A stretch of 44,429 bases of DNA from JAPLGE01 sp964355545 (lineage in GTDB: Bacteria; Bipolaricaulota; Bipolaricaulia; UBA7950; UBA9294), in assembly GCA_964355545.1 (NCBI GenBank), contig CAYHEK010000003.1, forward strand, positions 1 to 44,429, written 5' to 3'. The notes under the pieces were generated by a model. That model saw only the letters and a list, made by a program, of their open reading frames with translations. It was not told the origin of the DNA and did not search any database. This document shows positions 7,719 through 16,012 of this stretch, in pieces (position 1 is the first letter of the stretch; each line of letters begins with the position of its first letter). A program made the translations under genes and the position numbers.

Positions 7719-7907
7719 ATGGGACGAGAGGAGCGTCGCACACGGGAACGAGTGAAGCGCAAGCTCGAACGGAAGCTGCACCGGGAACCGACGGAAGAGG
7801 AGATCGACACGGCGTTGCGCCAACTCGAGCTGACCCACGAGAAGCTCGGCTGGGAGAAGCCGGGGGCTCGGCCGAAGCGCCTCCCCTGGGGAAGGAACCA
7901 ATCCTAG
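7719..7907 (+). CDS. Small basic/acidic helical protein of unknown function
   Basis: 62-aa, highly charged protein (REERRTRERVKRKLERKL, then EPTEEEIDTALRQLEL) with no membrane segment; predicted mostly helical. ATG 7719 is favoured by AAGGGGG about 6 bases upstream. It precedes the release-factor-like gene by 40 bases in the same direction; a nucleic-acid or ribosome-related role would fit charge and context, but this is only inference. Confidence 0.6.
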   Translation: MGREERRTRERVKRKLERKLHREPTEEEIDTALRQLELTHEKLGWEKPGARPKRLPWGRNQS

Positions 7908-7947
7908 CCCTTTTCCCGCGACGACGTGGGAGCAAGGTAGGCCAATC

Positions 7948-8298
7948 ATGACCGCTCTCCGTGACTCGAAGGCCGATCAGACCCTCCTCGCCGAGTGTCA
8001 GGTGGAGACCTTTCACTCAAGCGGCCCGGGCGGCCAGAACGTCAACAAGCGCGAAACGGCAGTGCGGATCCGCCACCTCCCCACGGGGACCGTCGTGGAG
8101 AGCCAGGAGGAGCGCAGCCAGTACCGGAACAAACAGATCGCCCTCGACCGCTTGCGGGAGGAACTCGCTGCCCTCGCAAGACCCGCTCGGCCGCGCGTCC
8201 CGACGCCTGTCCCAGTCGGCCTGCGCAGGAGAATCGCCGCCTTCAAGGCGCGTCGCGCCTTGAAGAAGGAACGTCGGAGTAGGCCAGAGCCGGAATAG
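7948..8298 (+). CDS. Stand-alone RF-1 domain (GGQ) peptidyl-tRNA hydrolase-like protein
   Basis: 116-aa protein consisting only of the catalytic domain of class I release factors. The GGQ motif is at residues 28-30 in HSSGPGGQNVNKRE, followed by the usual VRIRHLPTGTVVESQEERS and RNKQIALDRL segments, and a basic C-terminal tail rich in arginine and lysine (from about residue 85). This matches proteins of the ArfB/PrfH-like group that release peptides on stalled ribosomes, with the basic tail expected to lie in the mRNA channel. It lacks codon-recognition domains, so it is not RF1 or RF2. I cannot tell ArfB from other GGQ-only families by sight. Confidence 0.82.
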   Translation: MTALRDSKADQTLLAECQVETFHSSGPGGQNVNKRETAVRIRHLPTGTVVESQEERSQYRNKQIALDRLREELAALARPARPRVPTPVPVGLRRRIAAFKARRALKKERRSRPEPE

Positions 8299-8363
8299 CT
8301 CTCTTGCGCGTATACTTCGTGAAAGCTAGAACTGGCGATCGATCCAAGATGAGGTGAGAGACC

Positions 8364-9563
8364 ATGCCTCAGGCAGTCACAGAGATCGCGCGGCAGGCGA
8401 TGTCTTTCTACGAGAACCTTACAAGCTTTGAGGCGACAGAGCGGATCACCGCGGGCCCGATCAGCGCGGAGGCGCGGGTGCGCGTGCGCAGGCCCGACAA
8501 GGTCTCCGTCGACTATCACACCTATCGGGATCCCCTCGCGGAGTTCGAGGAGGGGTTCGTCGGGGGCGCGGAGTTCGTCGCCGATGAACTCGTGGGGATG
8601 CAGCTCTTCTACGACGGTCGCGGGACGTGGCTCTATGAGCCCAAGAACGAGGTCGCGACCTACAAGCCGGGGAAGGCTCTCTACGGACCGCTCCCCGAGG
8701 CGAATGCCATCGGCGAGCTCGGCTTCTTGCGCGGCCTTGTGCATGACTTCCTCTTCCGAGACGAGGGAGAGGGGACGCTCGCCGGCCGCCCGACCCGCTC
8801 CTTGGGCCTCAAGCCCAAGGAGCGCTACCGATCGTTCCTCCTCAAGGAGGAGGCCTTCCCGATCGAGCGGGCGACCCTCGCCCTCGACGCGGAGACCTTC
8901 TTCCCTCTGCGGATCGCGTTCTACCCGCACAGCCTCTCCGCACTCTCCTACCTCGTCCGCCGTGGCACCCCGATCACGATCGAGTACGCGGACGTGCGCC
9001 TGAACGCGCTCGATGAACGGGCGCTCCAGTTTGCGCCGCTACAGGGCACGCGCGTCTTCAAAGAGGAGACGGTCCCCGGTAGTTCGCTCGCAGAGCGGCT
9101 CCCGTTTCCGCTCGTCCTCGAGGCCTTCGAGAAGCACGGGGGGTATCGGCTCTACCAAGACCTTGCCCTTACGACCGTGAATGAGGAGAAGGATCGCGGC
9201 TACGCGCTCCTCACCCTCGTCTCGCCGCAAGGAACCGCGGACGAGCCCACCACGCCTCCTGTCCTCACCCTCCGCGTGGGGAACTACCTCTCGCACAACA
9301 TGAGCCGTCGGCGTGCGTTCCTCTTCGAGCACGGAGACGACATCGCGCTTGGCCAAGTGAAGGCGAGGCTCGTCGATCGGAGCGCTCTCCTCAAGGAGCA
9401 CGTTCCCGAGGCGGCACGGCGGAGGATCCTCGAGGTCGGCTGGGAGAAGGGTGGAGTCCACTTTTTTCTCCTCGCCGAAGGGCTTGAGAAGGACGCCCTG
9501 ACCGACCTAGCGAAGGCCCTGGTGGAGGTCGCGCGCGACGGTACGTCGAACAAGACGGCCTAA
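8364..9563 (+). CDS. LolA-like protein with DUF4367-like C-terminus, no signal peptide
   Basis: 399-aa protein. Residues about 5-215 follow a LolA-type pattern (initial helix, FEATERI, ARVRVRRPDKVSVDY, ELVGMQLFYDGRGTWLYEP, a late TFFPLRIAFYPHS strand). The last part ends in VGWEKGGVHFFLLAEGLEKDALTDLAKAL, which is typical of DUF4367-like domains. Unlike the LolA-like protein at 1967-2737 it starts directly with MPQAVTEIARQ and has no hydrophobic leader, so as annotated it would remain in the cytoplasm. SD GAGGTGAG supports the ATG at 8364; a TATACT (8312-8317) upstream may be its -10, with no good -35. Function unknown. Confidence 0.72.
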   Translation: MPQAVTEIARQAMSFYENLTSFEATERITAGPISAEARVRVRRPDKVSVDYHTYRDPLAEFEEGFVGGAEFVADELVGMQLFYDGRGTWLYEPKNEVATYKPGKALYGPLPEANAIGELGFLRGLVHDFLFRDEGEGTLAGRPTRSLGLKPKERYRSFLLKEEAFPIERATLALDAETFFPLRIAFYPHSLSALSYLVRRGTPITIEYADVRLNALDERALQFAPLQGTRVFKEETVPGSSLAERLPFPLVLEAFEKHGGYRLYQDLALTTVNEEKDRGYALLTLVSPQGTADEPTTPPVLTLRVGNYLSHNMSRRRAFLFEHGDDIALGQVKARLVDRSALLKEHVPEAARRRILEVGWEKGGVHFFLLAEGLEKDALTDLAKALVEVARDGTSNKTA

Positions 9564-9616
9564 TCCAAGGGCCGCTCGGCCGTCACGAAAGGACGATCGT
9601 GCCACCGGACAGACCC

Positions 9617-10531
9617 TCATGAAGAGGGGTCTTGAGCGGATGGACCTCGCCGCGTTCGCCTCCCTCCGCACGGTCGTTCGTTGGAGTGGTCCTCGTCCTC
9701 GGCGGGGTCTCCCTCGTCCTTGCATTCAGCTAGCCCGGCGTGCGCCCGCGCCACAAGCGCCGCGAGGTCAGGTCGGACCGACGCACATCCCGAGGAGGCT
9801 CTCCCGTGCAAGAGGAAGAAGAACTCGATGTTCCCCGCGGGGCCGAGGAGCGGAGAGGGGGTCGCCGCCACGACCGCGTAGGGGGTCTCCCGCTCGATGA
9901 AAGAAGAGAGGGCTTCCAGGACCTCGAGGTGCACGACGGCGTCCCGCACGACCCCGCCCTTCCCCACTTTCTCCTTCCCCGCCTCAAACTGCGGCTTGAC
10001 CAGGGCGACGACCTCGCCCTCTCGCTCGATCAGGGGAAAGAGCGGGGAAAGGACGAGGCGCAGGGAGATGAACGAGACATCGACCGCGGCGAGCTCGATC
10101 TTTTCTCCGATGTCTTTGGGATCGAGATAGCGGGCGTTCAAGCCCTCGTGCACGACGACGCGCGGGTCGTTCCGCAGCCGCCAGTCGAGGAGCCCTCTCC
10201 CGACATCGACGCTGTGCACCCGCCTCGCCCCGTGCTGGAGGAGGCAATCAGTGAACCCGCCGGTCGAGCTCCCCACGTCGAGGCAGACCTTGCCGGTGGG
10301 ATCGACGCGGAACTCGGCGAGCGCCGCCTCCAGCTTCTCCCCGCCGCGGCTTGTGTAGCGCTCTTGAGCGACGAGCTCGATCCGCGCCTGCGAGTCGACC
10401 AGGTGGCCCGGACGATAGACCGTCTGCCCATTCACGCGGACGCGGCCAGCCATGATCAGGCGCTGTGCCTTGGAGCGGCTGCGGACGAGGCGCTGTTCGG
10501 TGATGAGCTTGTCCAGGCGCTCCTTTACCAC
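9617..10531 (-). CDS. tlyA: TlyA family rRNA (cytidine-2'-O)-methyltransferase
   Basis: 304-aa RNA methyltransferase. An N-terminal S4 RNA-binding domain (about residues 1-60: RLDKLITEQRLVRSRSKAQRLI) leads into YTSRGGEKL and the SAM-binding CLDVGSSTGGFTDCLLQHG. Further FtsJ-like strands (AAVDVSFISL, VALVKPQFEAG) follow. Family members methylate ribose of 16S and 23S rRNA cytidines and, in some organisms, confer capreomycin susceptibility. GTG 10531 is chosen since it opens the S4 domain and lies 4 bases after the aminotransferase stop. The last 55 residues are low-complexity and acidic/basic, longer than usual (about 250-270 aa), and may be dispensable. Confidence 0.88.
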   Translation of the reverse strand: MVKERLDKLITEQRLVRSRSKAQRLIMAGRVRVNGQTVYRPGHLVDSQARIELVAQERYTSRGGEKLEAALAEFRVDPTGKVCLDVGSSTGGFTDCLLQHGARRVHSVDVGRGLLDWRLRNDPRVVVHEGLNARYLDPKDIGEKIELAAVDVSFISLRLVLSPLFPLIEREGEVVALVKPQFEAGKEKVGKGGVVRDAVVHLEVLEALSSFIERETPYAVVAATPSPLLGPAGNIEFFFLLHGRASSGCASVRPDLAALVARAHAGLAECKDEGDPAEDEDHSNERPCGGRRTRRGPSAQDPSS

Positions 10532-10535
10532 GAAC

Positions 10536-11756
10536 TCAGGCGGCGGTCCCCACCTTCGCTCGCGTCGCCCGGTACTGAGCCAGCCCCTCCTTGAGGAGCG
10601 CGACCGCGCGCACGAGCTTCTCATCCTCGAGGACGTAGGCGATCCGCACCTCGTCCGTCCCCTTCCCCGGCGTCTGGTAGAAGCCGGTCCCGGGGGCAAG
10701 CATCACCGTCTCTCCCTTCCCATCGAAGTCGGTGAGGAGAAACTGGGCGAAGTCTTCCGCGTCGTCGACGGGGAGTTTCGCGATCACGTAGAACGCACCG
10801 GCTGGCTTCTCACAGACGATGCCCGGGATCGACCGGATCGCGTTGTACAGCGTATCCCGCCGGGAGCGGAACTTGGCGATCATGGCGTCCACCGTCTTCT
10901 TGTGATCCGGATCCGCGAGGAAGGCGACGAGTCCCAGCTGCCCGAACGTGGGGGGGGAGAGCCGTGCCTGCGCCATCCGGTTCACCGCTCCCATGACCTC
11001 CCTGTTGTGGCTCGCGATCACGCCGATCCGCGCCCCGCAGGCGGAGAGCCGCTTGGAGATAGAGTCCACGAGGATCGCGTGCTCGCGCAGCACAGGAAAG
11101 TCGAAGACGCTCGTCGCCTCCCCCTCGTAGACGAACTCGCGGTAGACCTCGTCGGAGATCACAAACAGGTCGTGCCGCATCGCGAGGGAAGCGATCCGCT
11201 CGAGCTCCTCGCGTGTGTACACCACGCCGGTCGGGTTCCCGGGGTTGGAGAAGAGGATCGCACGCGTGCGGGCCGTGATCCTCTCCTCGATCGCCTCGAG
11301 GGGGGGGAGATGGAATCCTTCTTCGGCGTACGTCGTGATCGGGACGAGCTTCACGTTTGTGAGGCAGGCGTAGCCGCGGTAGTTGGGGTAGAACGGCTCG
11401 GGGATGATCACCTCGTCGCCCGCATCCATCGCCGCCTTCATGGCGAAGGTGAACGCCTCGCTCCCTCCGATCGTCACGCACATCTCCTCGACCGAAATGC
11501 GGATCCCGTGCTCGGCGTAGTAGAGGGAGAGCGCCTCCAGGGTCTCCGGGAGCCCTGCGGATGGGCTGTACGAGAGAACGGAGACGTCTGCATTGCGGAC
11601 CCCGTCCATGAACGAACGCGGGGTGGGGATGTCGGGCTGGCCGATGTTCAGGTTGTAGACCGTCTTTCCCTTCCGCTGCGCCTCGGCGGCGAGGGGAGCG
11701 AGTTTTCGGATCGGCGAGGCCGGGAGGTCCGCCGTACGACGCGAGATCTTAGGCAT
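10536..11756 (-). CDS. PLP-dependent class I/II aminotransferase
   Basis: 406-aa fold-type I aminotransferase. It shows the N-terminal NIGQPDIPTP motif, the SNPGNPTG motif for the cofactor-binding asparagine, VISDEVYREFVYEG with the PLP-ring aspartate and tyrosine, the Schiff-base lysine in SISKRLSACGARIG, and the C-terminal substrate arginine in DEVRIAYV. Closest in style are aspartate/alanine and N-succinyldiaminopimelate type enzymes; the exact amino donor is uncertain. In a ddl operon a role supplying D- or L-amino acids is attractive but unproven. Its ATG overlaps the end of the hydrolase gene by 8 bases. Confidence 0.9.
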   Translation of the reverse strand: MPKISRRTADLPASPIRKLAPLAAEAQRKGKTVYNLNIGQPDIPTPRSFMDGVRNADVSVLSYSPSAGLPETLEALSLYYAEHGIRISVEEMCVTIGGSEAFTFAMKAAMDAGDEVIIPEPFYPNYRGYACLTNVKLVPITTYAEEGFHLPPLEAIEERITARTRAILFSNPGNPTGVVYTREELERIASLAMRHDLFVISDEVYREFVYEGEATSVFDFPVLREHAILVDSISKRLSACGARIGVIASHNREVMGAVNRMAQARLSPPTFGQLGLVAFLADPDHKKTVDAMIAKFRSRRDTLYNAIRSIPGIVCEKPAGAFYVIAKLPVDDAEDFAQFLLTDFDGKGETVMLAPGTGFYQTPGKGTDEVRIAYVLEDEKLVRAVALLKEGLAQYRATRAKVGTAA

Positions 11757-12393
11757 AGTCGAGGATCCACACCTCCTGAGAACGCGGGAGGCTCGCCCGG
11801 GTGAGGGTCACCTCCGAGTTTCCGATTCGCTTTACATTCTGCATCTTCCTCGCGAAGTTGTCCACCGGAGCGATCGGGAAGTCGCTCGCCAGCCGGTCGG
11901 TCTTGAAGTGCATGGGAAAGATGACCTTGACGTGCGGCAGCCTCCTGGCTAGAGCCGCTCCCTCCTCCGCTCCGAGCGTGAAGAACCCGCCGACGGGGAG
12001 GAAGAGGACGTCCACTCCGGCGAGGGCACCCACCTGATCGACCGCGAGCGGTTCCCCGAGGTCGCCGAGGTGGGCAAGGCGGACCCCCTCTATCTCGAAG
12101 ACAAAGAGGGTGTTCTTGCCGCGTTTTCCGCCCTTGACCTCATCGTGGAAGCTCGCGATCCCGTGGAAGGTGATCCCGTGGGCCGTCTGTTCCCCTTCCC
12201 CGCGGATAACCGTGGGGTTTCCCCTCACCCTCTCGACCGCGTTGTGGTCGAAGTGCTCGTGGCTTACCGTGACCACATCCACCGAGAAGTCGGGCGGACG
12301 ATACGGGACCTTCTCGTCGTAGGGGTCTGTCAGGATTCGCCCCTCCTTGCCTTCGATCAAGAAACAGGCGTGTCCGATCCACTTGACCTTCAT
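11749..12393 (-). CDS. Metallo-beta-lactamase-fold hydrolase (UlaG-like)
   Basis: 214-aa metal-dependent hydrolase. It starts with KVKWIGHACFLIEG, has the zinc motif SHEHFDHN, the later GDLGEP aspartate and the C-terminal IFPMHFKT histidine, and is close to the 'UlaG/YtnP, beta-lactamase superfamily II' small proteins. Typical substrates are lactones, phosphodiesters or nucleotides, and nothing here narrows it down. It overlaps the ddl stop by four bases (ATGA), so translation is coupled. Second gene of the ddl operon. Confidence 0.85.
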   Translation of the reverse strand: MKVKWIGHACFLIEGKEGRILTDPYDEKVPYRPPDFSVDVVTVSHEHFDHNAVERVRGNPTVIRGEGEQTAHGITFHGIASFHDEVKGGKRGKNTLFVFEIEGVRLAHLGDLGEPLAVDQVGALAGVDVLFLPVGGFFTLGAEEGAALARRLPHVKVIFPMHFKTDRLASDFPIAPVDNFARKMQNVKRIGNSEVTLTRASLPRSQEVWILDYA

Positions 12394-13331
12394 GTCGTAT
12401 CCTCCTTGAACGCGCTCTCCAGCATGATCTCCAGGAGACGGAGGAACGGGATCCCGGCGGCGGCGGCCGCCGCCGGGAGGTTGCTCGTCGGCGTGATGCC
12501 GGGGAGCGTGTTCACCTCCAGGATGTAGGGAACCCCGTCTTCGCTCAGGCGCATGTCCACGCGGGAGAACCCGTAGCAGCCGAGCGCGCGGTGCGCGGCG
12601 AGGCCCGCCTCCTGAACCCGACGCGTCGTCTCCGGCTCCAAGAGGGCAGGCGCCACGCGGTCCGTCGCCCCCTCCGTGTACTTCGCCTCGTAATCGTAGA
12701 ACCGTCTCTTGGGCCGCAGCTCCACCACGGGAAGGGCCTTCTCTTGCCCATCCTGGAGGAGAATAGAGACGGTAACTTCGCGGCCGGGGATGTACTCCTC
12801 AGCGCAGAGGGAGCAAAACTCAGAGAGGATCGAGGAGGCCACCGGAACGAGGTCGGCCTCCCGGTCGAGGATCGCGACCCCCAGGCTCGAGCCCTGGTTG
12901 CACGGCTTGAGCACGATCGGAAGACCGAGTCCTCCGACCACCTCTTCGCAGAAGGCCTCGATCCCTCCGCCCGCGTAGACGTGCCATTTTGGAACCATGA
13001 GCCCCTTGGAGAGGAAGAACCCCTTCGCGCGCGGCTTGTCCATAGCGAGGGCGCTCGCCTGAGGGCCTGAACCGATGTAGGGAAGAGAAAGAACCTCGAA
13101 CAGAAGCTGCACGGTCCCGTCTTCCCCACTCCCACCGTGCAGGCAATTGAAAATAACGTCCGCGCCGCGCAGGCCAGGGACGAGATCGTCGAGGCTCTCG
13201 ATCTTGACCCACCGCGCCGGGTGCCCTCCCTCGGCGAGCGCGGCGTACACCCGTTCCCCGGAGGCGAGGGAGACGGCTCGCTCTGGGGAGTCTCCCCCGG
13301 CAATCACCCCAATCGTCCCACGCACCGTCAC
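12390..13331 (-). CDS. ddl: D-alanine--D-alanine ligase
   Basis: 313-aa ATP-grasp ligase that makes the D-Ala-D-Ala dipeptide for peptidoglycan. GVIAGGDSPERAVSL is the N-terminal motif, LHGGSGEDG and YIGSGPQASALAMDK the conserved central block, PCNQGSSLGV the glycine-rich ATP loop, and RVDMRL / ILEVNTLPGIT the metal-binding end. The start is a GTG at 13331 (another GTG at 13325): it has GGGGGAGGAG six bases upstream and a promoter at 13356-13384 just beyond. A longer frame exists, but it would run across both divergent promoters. The presence of ddl implies a peptidoglycan wall. Confidence 0.92.
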   Translation of the reverse strand: MTVRGTIGVIAGGDSPERAVSLASGERVYAALAEGGHPARWVKIESLDDLVPGLRGADVIFNCLHGGSGEDGTVQLLFEVLSLPYIGSGPQASALAMDKPRAKGFFLSKGLMVPKWHVYAGGGIEAFCEEVVGGLGLPIVLKPCNQGSSLGVAILDREADLVPVASSILSEFCSLCAEEYIPGREVTVSILLQDGQEKALPVVELRPKRRFYDYEAKYTEGATDRVAPALLEPETTRRVQEAGLAAHRALGCYGFSRVDMRLSEDGVPYILEVNTLPGITPTSNLPAAAAAAGIPFLRLLEIMLESAFKEDTT

Positions 13332-13355
13332 TCCCGACTCCTCCCCCTCAAGTTC

Positions 13356-13384
13356 AGTATAGCGAAGATCTATCACGGCGGCAA
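13356..13384 (-). promoter_or_regulatory. Promoter of the ddl operon
   Basis: Minus strand: -35 TTGCCG (13379-13384), 17-base spacer, -10 TATACT (13356-13361). The start would be near 13349, giving a leader of under 20 bases. The rRNA promoter, pointing the other way, begins 48 bases to the right. Confidence 0.75.
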
Positions 13385-13431
13385 AGGGAAAATCCAGGAT
13401 ACAAAAGACCTTCCCGCCCCTCGATGTTTCC

Positions 13432-13461
13432 TTGACAGGGCTGGGGAGAGGGGTGTATACT
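13432..13461 (+). promoter_or_regulatory. rRNA promoter of the 16S gene
   Basis: -35 TTGACA (13432-13437) is a perfect match, the spacer is 18 bases, and -10 is TATACT (13456-13461). Predicted start near 13468, about 100 bases before the mature 16S. Divergent from the ddl promoter. Confidence 0.85.
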
Positions 13462-13476
13462 TGTGGGTGCGATAGC

Positions 13477-13489
13477 TGGTCTTTGAAAA
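13477..13489 (+). promoter_or_regulatory. boxA-like antitermination signal
   Basis: TGGTCTTTGAAAA resembles the boxA of rRNA leaders (TGCTCTTTGAAA-like). It lies just downstream of the rRNA promoter, where NusB/NusE with NusA would load; nusA is in this window at 24260. Confidence 0.65.
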
Positions 13490-13502
13490 GTGGATAGCGT
13501 GG
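13486..13502 (+). other. 5' strand of the 16S processing stem
   Basis: AAAAGTGGATAGCGTGG here is complementary to 15172-15187, apart from one bulged T at 13491, giving a 16-bp stem that would loop out the pre-16S, the usual RNase III substrate. Confidence 0.75.
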
Positions 13503-13569
13503 TATGCGTTTCCTCACACGGTGAGGAGACGTCCGTGTCACCAACACGTAAGCCCGGTTCAAATTCTTT

Positions 13570-15134
<1,565 letters not shown>

Positions 15135-15171
15135 TAGGGAGCAACCCAAGACCAGCTCGCAGGTGACTGGG

Positions 15172-15187
15172 CCACGCTATCCCTTTT
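15172..15187 (+). other. 3' strand of the 16S processing stem
   Basis: CCACGCTATCCCTTTT pairs with the leader at 13486-13502. The 190 bases between the 16S end and the next gene contain no tRNA and no convincing terminator; a pyrimidine-rich stretch follows (about 15195-15215). Confidence 0.75.
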
Positions 15188-15325
15188 CGTTCGTCATCTT
15201 TCTCCTTCTTTTGTGACGCAGGTCCGCTCCTTTCATCGGAAACTCTCCCCACAGGAGCCCTCCCCTTCCTCCCCTCTCTCTTGCGGGCCGGCTACCCTGG
15301 AGCGACCGACACGAAAGGGGGACGG

Positions 15326-15997
15326 ATGGCAGCACGCACCGCCAACGACACCAGAAGCTTCGAGAGCCTCTTGAGCCGCCTGGGCGAAGTGATCCGCGTG
15401 GGGCGGGGAGAGACGATCTACCAGCCGGGAAGCCCGAGCAGTTCTGTCTACGCCGTAGAGGAGGGGCGGGTGAAGCTCGCCTACCTCGATGAGAGCGGAA
15501 AGAAGCTGACCCTCGCCATCCTCGATCCGGGAGAGATCTTCGGTGAGATGTGCCTCATGGGCGAGACCCACCGCCGCCACTTGGCGAGCGCGATCGAAGA
15601 GGCCCTGATTCGTTCGATCAGCAAACGCGAATTCTCCGAGGCCATCTTGGCAGACCCGCTCTACCTTCAGGCCTTGCTCTGGCACTTCGCCCGGCGCATC
15701 CGCGAGTTTGAAGAGGCCCTCGAAGACCTCGCGTTCAAGGACATCCAGGCCCGCCTCTCCCGCCAGCTCCTCAAGCTCTCCGATGAGTACGGAGTCAAGA
15801 CGAAAGAAGGGACCCTGATCAGCTTCCAGCTCACGCACAAGGATCTCGCAGACATGATCGGATCTGCGCGTGAGAACACAACCCTCGCCCTCAATCGCTT
15901 CGAGCGTGAGGGGATCCTCGACAAGAGCCGCTACCGCATCGTCATCAAGAACGAGGAGGGGCTGCGCGCCAAGTACCAGCCCCAACCGCAGAACTGA
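15326..15997 (+). CDS. Crp/Fnr family transcriptional regulator
   Basis: 223-aa regulator. The N-terminal half is a cyclic-nucleotide-binding-type beta-barrel (about residues 12-120: IRVGRGETIYQPGSPSSSVYAVEEGRVKL, ILDPGEIFGEMCLMG). A long dimer helix (130-155) leads to an HTH_Crp domain (about 160-215: LTHKDLADMIGSARENTTLALNRFEREGIL). Only one cysteine is visible, so an FNR-type iron-sulfur cluster is unlikely; the PGEIFGE phosphate-cassette region lacks the full cAMP-binding set that I would expect, so the ligand is open. ATG 15326 has GGGGGA upstream. Its stop is 15 bases from that of the PFOR gene, and it follows the 16S gene. Confidence 0.88.
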   Translation: MAARTANDTRSFESLLSRLGEVIRVGRGETIYQPGSPSSSVYAVEEGRVKLAYLDESGKKLTLAILDPGEIFGEMCLMGETHRRHLASAIEEALIRSISKREFSEAILADPLYLQALLWHFARRIREFEEALEDLAFKDIQARLSRQLLKLSDEYGVKTKEGTLISFQLTHKDLADMIGSARENTTLALNRFEREGILDKSRYRIVIKNEEGLRAKYQPQPQN

Positions 15998-16012
15998 GCG
16001 CGCTTGGTTCCA

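Noticed and set aside
9632..9733. Plus-strand 33-codon frame ending in a hydrophobic helix, opposite the tlyA tail
   Set aside because: Hydrophobic codons (CTC, GTC) are simply the reverse of the acidic GAG/GAC codons of the TlyA tail; the TTG start has no usable SD.
10452..11804. 450-codon plus-strand frame antisense to the aminotransferase
   Set aside because: Histidine/arginine/aspartate-rich shadow of a clear PLP enzyme; no family motif, no SD.
15135..15325. tRNA or 5S gene downstream of 16S
   Set aside because: No cloverleaf, no CCA-preceded acceptor stem and no 5S-like sequence in these bases.
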